Shown in pieces: positions 13,001-21,236 of a DNA stretch of 64,000 nucleotides. Source of the stretch: Closterium sp. Naga37s-1 (Eukaryota; Streptophyta; Zygnematophyceae; Desmidiales; Closteriaceae); NCBI GenBank assembly GCA_947471745.1, contig CANJKZ010000931.1, positions 1 through 64,000 of the forward strand, read 5' to 3'. The notes below the pieces were generated by a model. It saw nothing but the letters and a program-made list of their open reading frames with translations, ran no database searches and was not told the DNA's origin. Within the stretch, counting starts at the first letter, position 1. The number at the start of each line of letters is the position of its first letter. The position numbers were made by a program, and so were the translations under genes.

Positions 13001-16000
13001 CCCCCAGGCTCAGCACCCCTAGGCTCAGCACCCCCAGGAGTAGCACCCTCAGGCTCAGCACCCCCAGGCGTAGCACCCACACGCTCAGCACCCCCAGAGT
13101 CAGCACCCCCAGGCTCAGCACCCTCAGCAGCACCAGAGTCACCAGTAACCTCGACAGGCTCGACAGCGTCTACCTGGGACACACCTGAAAGGGCAGGACC
13201 CTGAGGGGGGAGGGGGTCTACCGGGGGGGGGACCTGGCACAAGGAAGAGCGGTGGCGGGGGGAGGGACGGAGTGCGGTAGGGGAAGAGGCGGTAGTAGGG
13301 GACCGACTCGTCAAACGTGACCTCCTGGGAGGACAGAACACGGCGAGAGGTGGGGTGGTAGAACTGCCACCCTGGCGCGTCAGGGGGGAAGCCAAGGAAG
13401 ACGCAAGGAGCAGCACGAGGGGACAGCTTGTCCGCAGACAAGTCGCGGACAAACGCCCGAGATCCCCAGACACGGAACGCAGACGCATCGCCAACCTTCC
13501 CCGTCCACAGCAAAGCTGGGGAGGTCTCCGGCATGGAGACCCTGGGGTGAAGGTTGATCTGATGCGCCGCGTACCGAACCGCAAACGGCCACAGAAAATG
13601 GGGGGCAGCCGCATGCATCATGGGCGTACGGGCGACGTCCATGACCATGCCAATGCGGCGCTCAGCAATCCCATTTTGCTGTGGAGAGTCCGGAAGCGTG
13701 AAGGTCTGGCGGATGCCTCGTGCACGACAGTAGGCTCGCAGAAGGCCAGAGGAGAACTCTCCACCTCTGTCAGAGTGCAGACGCAGAACAGGAAAGTCCG
13801 AGCCGAAACTCTGCCTGAGCTGGAGACGAGCTGCGCGGATCCAGTCGATCAACACCTCAGTGACATCACCCTTGCTGCGCAAGGGGAAGACTGTGGTGTA
13901 ACGCGAGTAGTCGTCAACAACAGCAGGAAGTAGCGCTCGTGACCCTGTCCACGGACGCGGGCCGGGCCCCACACGTCCATGTGAAGCGTCTGCAGCGGGG
14001 CCTCTGTCGGAGGAAACTGGGAGGAGTGAGGGGCAGCCCGCTGCCGCCCCTCGACACAAGGGACGCAGGTAGGGCCTGGCCCCGGAGGAAGGGGAGGGAG
14101 GGACCGGGAAAGACCAGAGACAAGGACACGAGAGGCCATGCCTCGGAGACGAAGCAGGGAGGGGTGACCAAGGCGGTGGTGCCAGAGGAGAGTCTCGTGC
14201 GACAGGAGGCGACACGAACAGGGGGCAGACTCAGGACCAGACCTGGACGCTGCAGCAAACACCTGACCCGACGCAGCTACCTGACCAGACGCAGTGACTG
14301 GAGGAGACGCAGTGGTCAGTGTGTACAGGCTCGACCCCGGCCGACGTGTAAACGTGGCCAGGTGTCGGCCTGTCCGAGCGTCCGTGCAGTGGGTCACCCG
14401 CTGACTCGCAGGAGTGAACTGGTGAACCCCCGCATCCTGTAGGTCAGCACCACTCACCAAGTTCGTAGAGAACGAGGGGAGGTAAAGACCAGACAGGGTG
14501 CCAGAGGGGGCCGCCGGACACGGGAGGACAGTGGAGAAGTGAGCAAGGACAGGACCCCCAGAGGGGTCTGCCAGAGAGACTGCAACTGGCCGGCCAAGCG
14601 GCGTGAGTGTGGTGCGGTCTCGAAAGAAGGAGCGAGAAGCCCCCGAGTCAAGGGTGAAGGTGTGGGAGGCCGAAGCCGACGCAGTACCTGAGAGAGCAGA
14701 CTCACCAGCACCTGAGGGAGCAGACACACGAGCACCTAGAGCAGCAGCCTCGCTAGCACCTAGAGCAGCAGCCTCACCAGTACCTAGAGCAGCAGTCGCA
14801 ATGCCCGGGTCGGGCGGAAAACACCGGTAACAGTCACCCTCATCACTAATAGTCACAGCATACATGGCAGCAAGGATAGCATCAAAGTCAAGGTCAAAGA
14901 CAGCTACACCCGCCCTAGACAGCTCGCCCCAGCGGGGGATCTCAGTGGCCTCAGGGAACTGGTGACACCAAGCGTCCGTCAGGCGGCCAAAGCAGCGCTG
15001 GGTGGAGTGCGCACCCCCGCACTGCTCACCCGCGCGGTCGCCAGTGCGTAGGACGTAGGTGCACGGACCAGTACCCCAACCCCGCTGGCGTGCAGCGTAC
15101 CACTCACGGAGCTGCTGAGGGGGGGGGATGTCACGAGTGCGCTGCTGCCGCTGCTGCTGCTGCTGCTGGCGCTGACCACCACCGGAGCCGACCCTCTGCG
15201 CAGCGCCACCCCGACCAGCTCCACCTCCTCCGCCGCCGCCTCCTCCACCGCCGCCACCTCCGCCACCTCCGCTCCCACCGCCACCGCCGCCGCCGCCTCC
15301 GCCTCCACTGCCGCCACCGACACCTCCACCCCCGCCACCACTCCCACCACCACCCCCACCCCCTCCACTGCCTCCACCGCCACCTCCGCCACCCCCGCCA
15401 ACCCCTCCAGCACCCTTGCCCCCCTTGCCCTTGCCGGTGCGGCGTCTCCCGCTCGGGGCAGACGCAGCGCCGACCGACTCGAAACCAACGAGGTCGGCCG
15501 CAGCAGCAGAGGCAACAGAGGGCAAAAGGGGGGAGGGGGAACACCCCTCAAAGACGGGGGTGCGAGGGTCACCACGAGAGGCTCCTACAGCGACTATGCT
15601 CTTCTCTGCTGCTAGGAGGGCCTTCTCGAGGAGGTCAACGGTGAGAGTGGTGGGGCAAACTGAGAGGAAGTGGTCCCTGACTACGCGAAGGGAGTCAGGG
15701 AGGCGGGTGACTATGTAGTAGAGGGTGATGTACATGGGGGGGGGGTTCTTGGCGCAGAATTCAGCAGGAAGCGCAGCGCGGTAGCGAGTGTCACTAGTGC
15801 GGAGGTGCGTAATGAGGTCAGCGACTGTGGGAAAGGCAGCAAGGTCAGGGAAGAGGTACGGTAGCATGAGGCGGCTCAGTGCAGCAGTGGCAGGGGAGGA
15901 GTAGCGCGCAACTACAGCGTCGTACAAGGTGTGAGCACTCTTGTACTGGCTAAAGTGCGCACGCTCAGAGGTAGGCAGGTGGCGACGCACAGCAAGACGT

Positions 16001-19000
16001 GCAGCAGCATCGCGTGTGGCCCACTGTGAGCGAACAGTGGCGTCGGCATCAGCAGCAGGGGCAGGAGAGGCACCAGAGGTGAGGTCAAAGAGGGAGAGAC
16101 CGTCTGCCCTATCGCACTGTAGGAAAAGCTGCAGGTCATCTATCCAGACGTCAAAGTCAATGGCCCGACCCTCAGCGTCAAAAGCGAGGACACTAGGGGT
16201 AGCCATGACAGCAGTAGACTAGCAGCGCGAACAGTAGAGTAAGGGCAGTGCAGTGACAAAGGCGCTGCTCTTACCGGACAGGGCGGCTCAGGCGGCTCGG
16301 CGGCTCGGCGGGTCGGCAACTCGGCGGCTCGGGCGGCTCGGGCGGCTCGGCGGTACGACGGCTCGGCAGCAACTGCGGCTCGGCGACTCGGCGACTCGGG
16401 CGGCTCGGCCGGCTCGGTGGTACGGCGGTGCGGCAGCAACTGCAGCTCGGCGGCTCGGCGACCCGGCGGCTCTGGCGGCTCAGGTGGCGCGGCGGCGAGG
16501 CCGGGTGGAGCGGCGTCGGGGCCGGGTGAGGCGGCGCCGGGGCCGGGAAGGGCAGCTCCGGGGCCGCAGGGGTAGGCGACGGGGCCAGCAGAGGCGGCGC
16601 CGAGGCAGGGAAGGGCGGCGCCGGGGCCGCAGGGGTAGGCGACGGGGCCGCGAGGGCGGCTAGGAGGGGGGGGGTCGCGAGGGCGGCTTGAAAGGGCCGC
16701 GAGGGCGGCTAGAAAGGGCCGCGAGGGCGGCGTGAAAGGGCCGCGAGGGCGGCGCGACACGAAGGAGCCGCGAGGGCGGCGGATCGGGGCCGCGAGGGCG
16801 GCGCGACGCTGCCGCTAGGGCGGCGCGACGTGAAGGGGCCGCGAGGGCGACGCGACGGGGCCGCAAGCGCGACGCGACGGGCCCGCTAAGGCGGCGCGAT
16901 AGGGTCGAGAGAGGGGAGCGCGACTCGGGCAGTGGAGAGCGCGCTCCGGGCAGGAAAAAAAATGTGGTGGGCCCTAGGAACAGTTCCCACAGGGGAACCT
17001 GCTCGATACCATGAGAAACTGAACGAGAATGAATTGACTAAGAGAAAGTTGGGTACAAATGTAAACCCTAGAAAACTGTACCCCATATGTGCTATCCCAC
17101 TATAGCCTACAGTAGCTATGTCATATAAATCTGACAGTGACGTGGTGCTGCGGAGTCCGTATGTAGTAGTGAAACTGGAGAGTGTGTTGCTGGTTGCGGA
17201 TTTGAAGGTGAACTTGGTCAGTCAGTCACAGCTTGATGACTTGGGATGCAAGATATTCTATGACAGTGGTGAGGTGACTGTGTTTGGTCTTGAGTGGGAG
17301 AAGTATGCTGATGGTTACTTCAGTGACGGGTTCTATGAGATGAACTTGGTCGCGACGAATGATATGGATGAGATCTATGAGGATCCTGAGTATGGTGAGA
17401 TGGGAGAACTGGAGGAGTTATTGACTAAGGTTGATAAGAGCGAGGACACGGATGATACGGGAGCGAGTGTGGAGGCAGCAGTGAAGCAGGAAGAGGAGAT
17501 AGTGATCAAGGAGGCAACAGCAGTAAACGGTGGAGATGGAGACGGTGTCAACACTTTTGCAGCAGCGATCGTGGTTGAAGATAAAGCAGTAAATGCGAAG
17601 TGTGTGGGAGTTGAAGCTGTGAAAGGGGACATCATGGTGAAAGGATCAAAGGCGAATGCAACTGCCAAGGGGCAAGTGCTTAAGGAGGATGAACGCGTTG
17701 AAGGGTACGAGACCCGAGAGGTGTTGGGTGTAAAGATGCTGAGGAGAAGCGAGAGGCATAAGAAAATCTCTCAAGGTTTGGATGTCAAGGCGCTCAACTT
17801 CAAGACACGTAAGCAGAGGTTCAAGGTGCAGGAGCTGCAGGGGAGCGTGAAGCCGACTTAGACCCTGTGAAGGCTACAAGGAGCAGGGGAGCAGTGCGAG
17901 TGGTGTTCGTGGTTGACGAACCACAGGGGAGATTGTTAGGGTTGGTTCGCCCAACCACGGAACCTAAGGCGAAAGCATCTACGACGGCGGAATGACGACG
18001 AAATGGAAGCGCGTGTGTGAAACGGTGGAAATCGGCCTACGGTGGGGAATAGAGGCTACGGCGTGAGAAGCGGGAGAGAAATTGAGAAGAAATGTGCTAG
18101 AAGGAGGGAGAGAGAAGGAGAAGCATCGAGAATGAGATTGACGAGGGGAAAAATGTGCTTCGAGACCAAGGCGCGTTCGAGAAAGTTCGGGATTCGGACT
18201 TGCGGAGTGTTCACCGAATTCGGTTCGGTTGCGTGTGCGACTCGGGGTGAAACGAGGCGCACGCGGTTACTTGGGAAACAAGTGAAGTTACGAATCTCAT
18301 TTTGTGTCTTGCCTGACTATAAAGCTGCTTGTACTCATTTTGGAAATCATACCAATCAGATTCTGAAAATTGCTGGTGTAATGACAACTTCAAGCAGAGC
18401 TGCGCATATCATTGGATTCGGGAGATCGTGGAGAACACGATAGGCGATAGCAAGTAGACTATTGCCGACTAAGGTGCTTACGATCCTAAGAGTTAGGTTG
18501 ATAATACCAATTTTGGTCCAAATTTAGACCAAACCAAGACCCACTACTTTGTGATGGCTCCCCGTCCCCCCAACCTAGCGGAATATTGCGTGATGTTGGA
18601 TGATTGAGCATCCCCACCTCTCCTCCTTTCCCCTCCCTTCCCTGCACCACGAACACTACAGGTGCTCTCCCTCCTCTCACCCTACTCTCACCCTCCTCTC
18701 ACCCTACTCTCACCCTCCTCTCAGCCTCCTCTCACCCTCCTCTCACCCTCCTCTCACCCTCCTCTCACCCTCACCCTCCTCTCACCCTCCTCTCACCCTC
18801 CTCTCACCCTCCTCTCACCCTCCTCTCACCCTCCTCTCACCCTCCTCTCACCCTGTTTCCTAAGTTACTGATTGAGCATCCCGCCACCACCCCTCCCCCC
18901 CCTTCTTCTCCCCCCCCTTCCTCCTTCCACTCTTTCCCACCATGCACCGCAGGTGCTCTCTTGCTGCGGCCACGTGCGGATCGTGAAAGGCAGAATCTAC

Positions 19001-20133
19001 TTCCGTTTCGGCGGCTTCGAGTTCGACTGGTTCAAGATGCGCCGCTTCCTCTTCTCGATCCTCATGATCAAAGAAGCCATCGCACGCTACAGCCTCCATT
19101 CCCTCACCGCCGAATTCTTCATCAACACGTGCGACGCGCACATCAGCAAAGCCTCATCTGTCGCAAACCGCCGCGCCGGCCTCCCCGTTTTCAGCACGCA
19201 CGGCTCCATCGGCAGCATCGACATCCTCTACCCGGACCCGGTGGATCTGAGCGAAACTTACTTCCGCCGAAGCGAGGCGGATCAGGTACCTTGGGAGCAG
19301 AAGCAGAGCCGTGCTTCTGCTCATGTTCCGAGGGACCATGACCAATTTCCACCTGTTTTACGACCGGCAATGGCGCCCCAGCCCGCGAATGCGCCTCCAC
19401 CGCATGTCAGACGTGCGGCCAGACCTGATCGACGCGAGGCTTGTGAAGGGAGTGGACCCAGTGTTTCTAGATGAGCTGCGGGAGGATGGGATTAAGATGG
19501 GGGGTCGACTCGGTCCGGCGGAGTTTGCAAGCGTTCAAGTATGAGATCGAGGTGGACGGTGGTACGGGGACCTGTCGCACGTGCGGGATTCTGGCAAGCA
19601 ACCAGATGATCATCAAGCACGCGAGCGAGTATTTTGAGTATTTCTACCCCCTCCTGTGCCCATACCAGCACTTCGTCCCAACACACCGATACTTCGATGA
19701 TTTATTCGAGCGGATTGAGTGGGCTCGGGATCATGACCTCAAGGCGCAGCAGATTGTGAAGCAGGCCAATCGGCTTGCAAGGGACGTGTGTACATGGGAG
19801 GGCCGGCGTCTCTACTGGGCGATTCTCCTCGCGAAATATTCCGCCAGCGCGCTCGAGGATCCTGCCAACGTAACCCGCCCGGCTGTCTTCAAATGCACGG
19901 TCCCTCCAATCCAAGGTGACGTGGTGATGCACGGCATTCGCTCCAAAGAGAAGCCGGAAAAATGGTACCCCAGGTGTGGGTCTCCAGAGGAAGATGAGGG
20001 GCAGTCCCTGTGTACCCACTGGTGCTCAGGGCGTTTGGAAGAGTCCAAGTGGAAATGGCTTAGTGCCGACATTCTGAGTGGAATTCAGGGCTTCAAGCCG
20101 CAAATTCCCGGAAATAAGTTCCGAGATGTGTAA
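7039..20133 (+). CDS. GT90 (CAP10/Rumi-like) O-glycosyltransferase, intron-invaded and frameshifted
   Basis: Family 90 glycosyltransferase related to protein O-glucosyltransferases, which act on secretory proteins in the ER/Golgi. Exon 1 (7039-7125) codes 29 residues with a hydrophobic core (CLIVLLLGILI), a good signal peptide or anchor. Exon 2 is 7223-7663. Exon 3 begins at 18953. Phases agree at all three joins, which is why the ATG at 7039 was chosen. CAP10 features: VRIVKGRIYF, PVFSTHGSIGS, FRGTMTNFHLFYDRQ, KYEIEVDGG, LASNQMIIKH and YQHFVPTH; stop TAA at 20131-20133. Coding total is about 570 codons, a normal size. Two +1 shifts break the last part, near 19316-19331 (between VPWEQKQSRA and FRGTMTN) and near 19535 (before KYEIEVDG). 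Either the gene is decaying or the assembly has indel errors. The 11.3-kb intron 7664-18952 carries elements A and B. Confidence 0.8.
7960..8517 (+). repeat. 5' LTR of element A
   Basis: 558 bp, from TGTTAGGG to CCTAAGA. Same length as the 3' copy and about 99% identical to it. The frame running through 8068-8535 recurs in the 3' LTR and is not a gene. Confidence 0.92.
8520..8531 (+). promoter_or_regulatory. Primer-binding site of element A
   Basis: TGGTATCAGAGC, two bases after the 5' LTR. This is the standard initiator tRNA-Met primer site of plant copia elements. Confidence 0.9.
8619..9896 (+). pseudogene. Element A Gag-protease, N-terminal part
   Basis: Starts with ATG at 8619. Residues about 40-230 form a copia Gag (UBN2-like), with RFNGSNYNVWRKKF near the start and AWEYLESTYMG in the middle. 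Two zinc knuckles follow: CY*CGKRGHKAINC, broken by an in-frame TAG at 9405-9407, and an intact CDYCGRYGHRAAEC. Then comes the aspartic protease motif WFMDSGCTRHMTF. The frame runs into the left LTR of element B at 9894 and stops at 9896. Joining 9893 to 17142 restores the frame (EGD|VVLRSPY). The TAG replaces what was probably a CAG. Confidence 0.85.
9894..10018 (-). repeat. 3' LTR of element B
   Basis: 125 bp, TGAGAAAC to ATCTGACA as written on the + strand. One difference (T/C) from 17012-17136. Confidence 0.92.
10019..10029 (-). promoter_or_regulatory. Polypurine tract of element B
   Basis: On the minus strand TATGGGGGTG lies directly before the 3' LTR. The same string precedes the 3' LTR of the related element C at 31921-31930. 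Confidence 0.7.
10226..11038 (-). pseudogene. Element B RT end and RNase H
   Basis: Continues the reverse transcriptase from MVQQVLQRFGF through the copia connection (GCLMYLMTCTRPDLAYP) into RNase H. Visible RNase H landmarks: TGHADASWADD, SSCEAEIYA, YVDNKAMLAL, EHRTKHIALRYF and EANTADIFTKAL. Ends at a stop at 10226 after PTLPHLLTP. It lies one frame away from the upstream RT segment (shift near 11050). Confidence 0.9.
11050..13200 (-). pseudogene. Element B linker and reverse transcriptase
   Basis: The first part (about 13200-12100) is a long Ala/Gly/Glu/Pro linker built from GGAEP-type repeats. From about 11760 down it is a typical copia RT: MDTEMASWKSTGTY, MWIFRVKRPPGSPPVFKARY, DYFQTFSPTPKM, SLDFSTAFL, PVYGLRQAPREW and the catalytic YVDDLVFA. 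FLQVSLHEE carries V where related copies have G. The frame is lost after LQITRDRA near 11065. Confidence 0.88.
12880..13140 (-). repeat. 15-bp coding repeat in element B linker
   Basis: About 15 copies of AGCACCCCCAGGCTC (plus strand) with variants, coding for repeats of Gly-Gly-Ala-Glu-Pro between integrase and RT. Element C has the same kind of repeat in the same place. Confidence 0.8.
13139..13921 (-). pseudogene. Element B integrase core
   Basis: Integrase catalytic core of the rve type: DDYSRYTTVFPLR, RLHSDRGGEF (second catalytic Asp), SPQQNGIAERRIGM (catalytic Glu), then AAPHFLWPFAVRYA, CVFLGFPPDAPGW and the copia C-terminal FDESVPYYRLFPY. The first catalytic Asp lies upstream in HMDVWGPARV, in the Gag frame. 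One base missing in the run coding LLVVDD near 13918 separates the two. Confidence 0.88.
13849..16206 (-). pseudogene. Element B Gag, protease and integrase N-terminus
   Basis: ATG at 16206. Residues 1-220 form a copia Gag (AIDFDVWIDDLQLFLQ near the start, then LYDAVVARYSS). Residues about 245-345 are almost pure glycine with some serine. A zinc motif of unusual spacing follows: C-TYVLRTGDRAGEQ-C-GGA-H-STQR-C. Protease: FTLDSGASRSFF. Pre-integrase zinc site: LLWHHRLGHPSLLRL and CVPCVEGRQ. The first integrase Asp is in HMDVWGPARV. The frame fails near 13918 because of a single-base loss and ends at 13849. Confidence 0.88.
15190..15420 (-). repeat. Glycine-coding triplet tract in element B Gag
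   Basis: Imperfect CCACCGCCGCCTCC-type repeats (plus strand), coding for about 75 Gly residues with scattered Ser and Val between the Gag body and its zinc motif. Probably a flexible, disordered, rapidly varying region. Confidence 0.8.
16262..16940 (-). repeat. GC-rich tandem repeats in element B leader
   Basis: Between the primer site and the Gag ATG are arrays of CGGCTCGGCGG-type and GGCCGCGAGGGCGGC-type units, almost pure G and C. Element C has a different GC-rich array in the same position. No gene; probably a structured 5' leader. Confidence 0.75.
16994..17011 (-). promoter_or_regulatory. Primer-binding site of element B
   Basis: On the minus strand TGGTATCGAGCAGGTTCC directly follows the 5' LTR. 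It matches the 3' end expected for initiator tRNA-Met, with small differences from the copia standard. Confidence 0.85.
17012..17136 (-). repeat. 5' LTR of element B
   Basis: 125 bp, one substitution from the partner LTR. Its minus-strand sequence shares TGTAGGCTATAGTGGG and GGGGTACA with the LTR of element C, so B and C are one family. Confidence 0.92.
17142..17861 (+). CDS. Element A protease C-terminus and acidic tail
   Basis: Continuation of the element A frame after insertion B. It first shows the end of a copia protease/pre-integrase block (VLLVADLKVNLVSQSQLDDLGCKIFYD). After about 80 residues it becomes an acidic, lysine-rich, low-complexity tail (EMGELEELLTKVDKSED and onward) ending QGSVKPT and TAG at 17859-17861. 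The segment EVLGVKMLRRSERHKK resembles the basic linker that in complete copia elements precedes the reverse transcriptase, which suggests an internal deletion of integrase to RNase H. No RT motif is present before the 3' LTR. Confidence 0.7.
   Translation: MVLRSPYVVVKLESVLLVADLKVNLVSQSQLDDLGCKIFYDSGEVTVFGLEWEKYADGYFSDGFYEMNLVATNDMDEIYEDPEYGEMGELEELLTKVDKSEDTDDTGASVEAAVKQEEEIVIKEATAVNGGDGDGVNTFAAAIVVEDKAVNAKCVGVEAVKGDIMVKGSKANATAKGQVLKEDERVEGYETREVLGVKMLRRSERHKKISQGLDVKALNFKTRKQRFKVQELQGSVKPT
17923..17932 (+). promoter_or_regulatory. Polypurine tract of element A
   Basis: ACAGGGGAGA, one base before the 3' LTR; the expected primer site for plus-strand DNA synthesis. Confidence 0.7.
17934..18491 (+). 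repeat. 3' LTR of element A
   Basis: 558 bp, matching 7960-8517 with about six substitutions and no indels seen. Followed by the GTTAG target duplication at 18492-18496. Confidence 0.92.
18497..18952 (+). repeat. Rest of GT90 intron 2 with 11-bp CTCACCCTCCT repeats
   Basis: Original intron sequence after element A. The stretch 18668-18852 consists of about 16 copies of CTCACCCTCCT with small variations. A pyrimidine tract leads to the AG acceptor at 18951-18952. The plus-strand Ser/Pro/Leu frames here are repeat translations. Confidence 0.8.
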
Positions 20134-20990
20134 AGGCCTGGACTGAATGCATGCTTGGGTAAACTGAAGAAGCTTGAGTGGATGTGGATCACTGGGGCAT
20201 TCTCAGTGTCACCTAGGTCGGCTGGGGAGTTTCTGCCAGAGACATGCAGGTGCCTAGATCCTTCATGTTACCTCGTCACTTAGGTGTTGTCTACCTGTGT
20301 GTGTGGCATAGGGCATGCTTTATGTCTCGAGGGGAATCATGAAGTGCTGGCAGTGGGCGTTCTGAAACAGCCAGCACAATTGTTGTTTACATAGAAATTG
20401 CTGGCTTGCACAGTGTGTATAGAATATGTTGTACAGGCCCTCAGATTCGTTTTTGGGCTGTCTGATTCGTCAGACTTAGTACACATTTTTAGTCTGATCA
20501 ATCAGACTTGGTACAAAAAAAAAAACCGAAATTTCAGAGTTCAATCGTATAAAAGTCTGATAGTCCAAAGTTCACATCAGTAGTGAAGCTGATTGATCAG
20601 CCTAAAACGGGGTGATAACCTCGCCGCAGCGCTGTTGTCAATGTTTCAGTGTGACTGACACGACAAATTTGTACTTCCAGCGCTAATCGCGGCTGTCAGG
20701 TCAGTAGGTACCCGCTAAAACGCTCTTGGGATCAGAGTACACTCTGAGAAAAAGTCTGAAATATCAGACAAGGCATAGAATGTTTTTCTGAATATTCAGA
20801 GTTCACAGCAAAACAAACGCTGAACTTTCAGAGTTCACTAAATAAAAAAGGGTGAATATCAGAGTTTTTTAGGCAAATCAGAGAAATTTCTCTGACTTTT
20901 GGGGGCCTGATGTTGTACCTAATTCACATACAGCAGTACGGTATGTATCACCCATAATTGAATTGAATGCTTCTTTATTTACCAACTGAG
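20134..20990. other. GT90 3' flank, AT-rich spacer
   Basis: No coding region seen. The part 20440-20890 is AT-rich and holds three copies of CAGAGTTCA (near 20537, 20799 and 20839) and several short inverted repeats around TCTGA/TCAGA. It might be a worn MITE, but I could not define its ends. Confidence 0.4.
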
Positions 20991-20992
20991 TA

Positions 20993-21015
20993 CCGTCATC
21001 GCCCGGATATAAGAC
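20993..21015 (+). repeat. Left terminal inverted repeat of D
   Basis: 23 bp, the exact inverse of 24595-24617; TA on the outer side. Confidence 0.92.
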
Positions 21016-21236
21016 AGTGTTGAATAGTAGACAGGGGTTGTCTACTATACGGGTGTCTCTTATAAACAGGCAAGCCTTTTTATACGACACCTATTTGTGT
21101 GTACGAGATAAGACATATATGTCTTATAATCAGAACCGGGGTTTAGGGGTTTTCTTATAAACAGGGGGTGTCTTCTAAACGAGCCTACACTACTTTAGGG
21201 GGGTACATCCATACATTCATGAATCCCTACTTCTAC

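Larger units (their letters stand above)
9894..17136 (-). mobile_element. LTR retrotransposon B: complete-length Ty1/copia nested in A
   Basis: Short 125-bp LTRs (9894-10018 and 17012-17136) differ at one position, with TG..CA ends. Target duplication GTGAC is at 9889-9893 and 17137-17141. Reading on the minus strand, the order is LTR, primer site, GC-rich leader, Gag, protease, integrase, Ala/Gly/Pro linker, reverse transcriptase, RNase H, purine tract, LTR. The polyprotein is broken by three single-base frame changes (near 13918, 13139-13200 and 11050). The insertion disrupts the protease of element A, so B is younger than A. Confidence 0.93.
7960..18491 (+). mobile_element. LTR retrotransposon A: copia-type, Gag-protease only, interrupted by B
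   Basis: Two 558-bp direct LTRs (7960-8517 and 17934-18491) differ at about six positions. They are flanked by a 5-bp target duplication GTTAG (7955-7959 and 18492-18496). A tRNA-Met primer site follows the 5' LTR and a purine tract precedes the 3' LTR. Without the nested element B it is about 3.3 kb long. It codes for Gag, two zinc knuckles, a protease and an acidic tail, but no integrase, reverse transcriptase or RNase H, so it must be moved in trans. It lies in the sense direction in GT90 intron 2. Confidence 0.9.

Noticed and set aside
15090..15644. His-rich and Trp/Arg-rich frames at 15090-15644
   Set aside because: Other-frame readings of the glycine-coding triplet tract in Gag of element B.
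20878..21090. Similar small frames reading FIRDTRI.DNPCLLFNT at 20878-21090 and 25226 onward
   Set aside because: Both are the terminal region of transposon D or its MITE; the likeness is due to the inverted repeats, not to a gene family.
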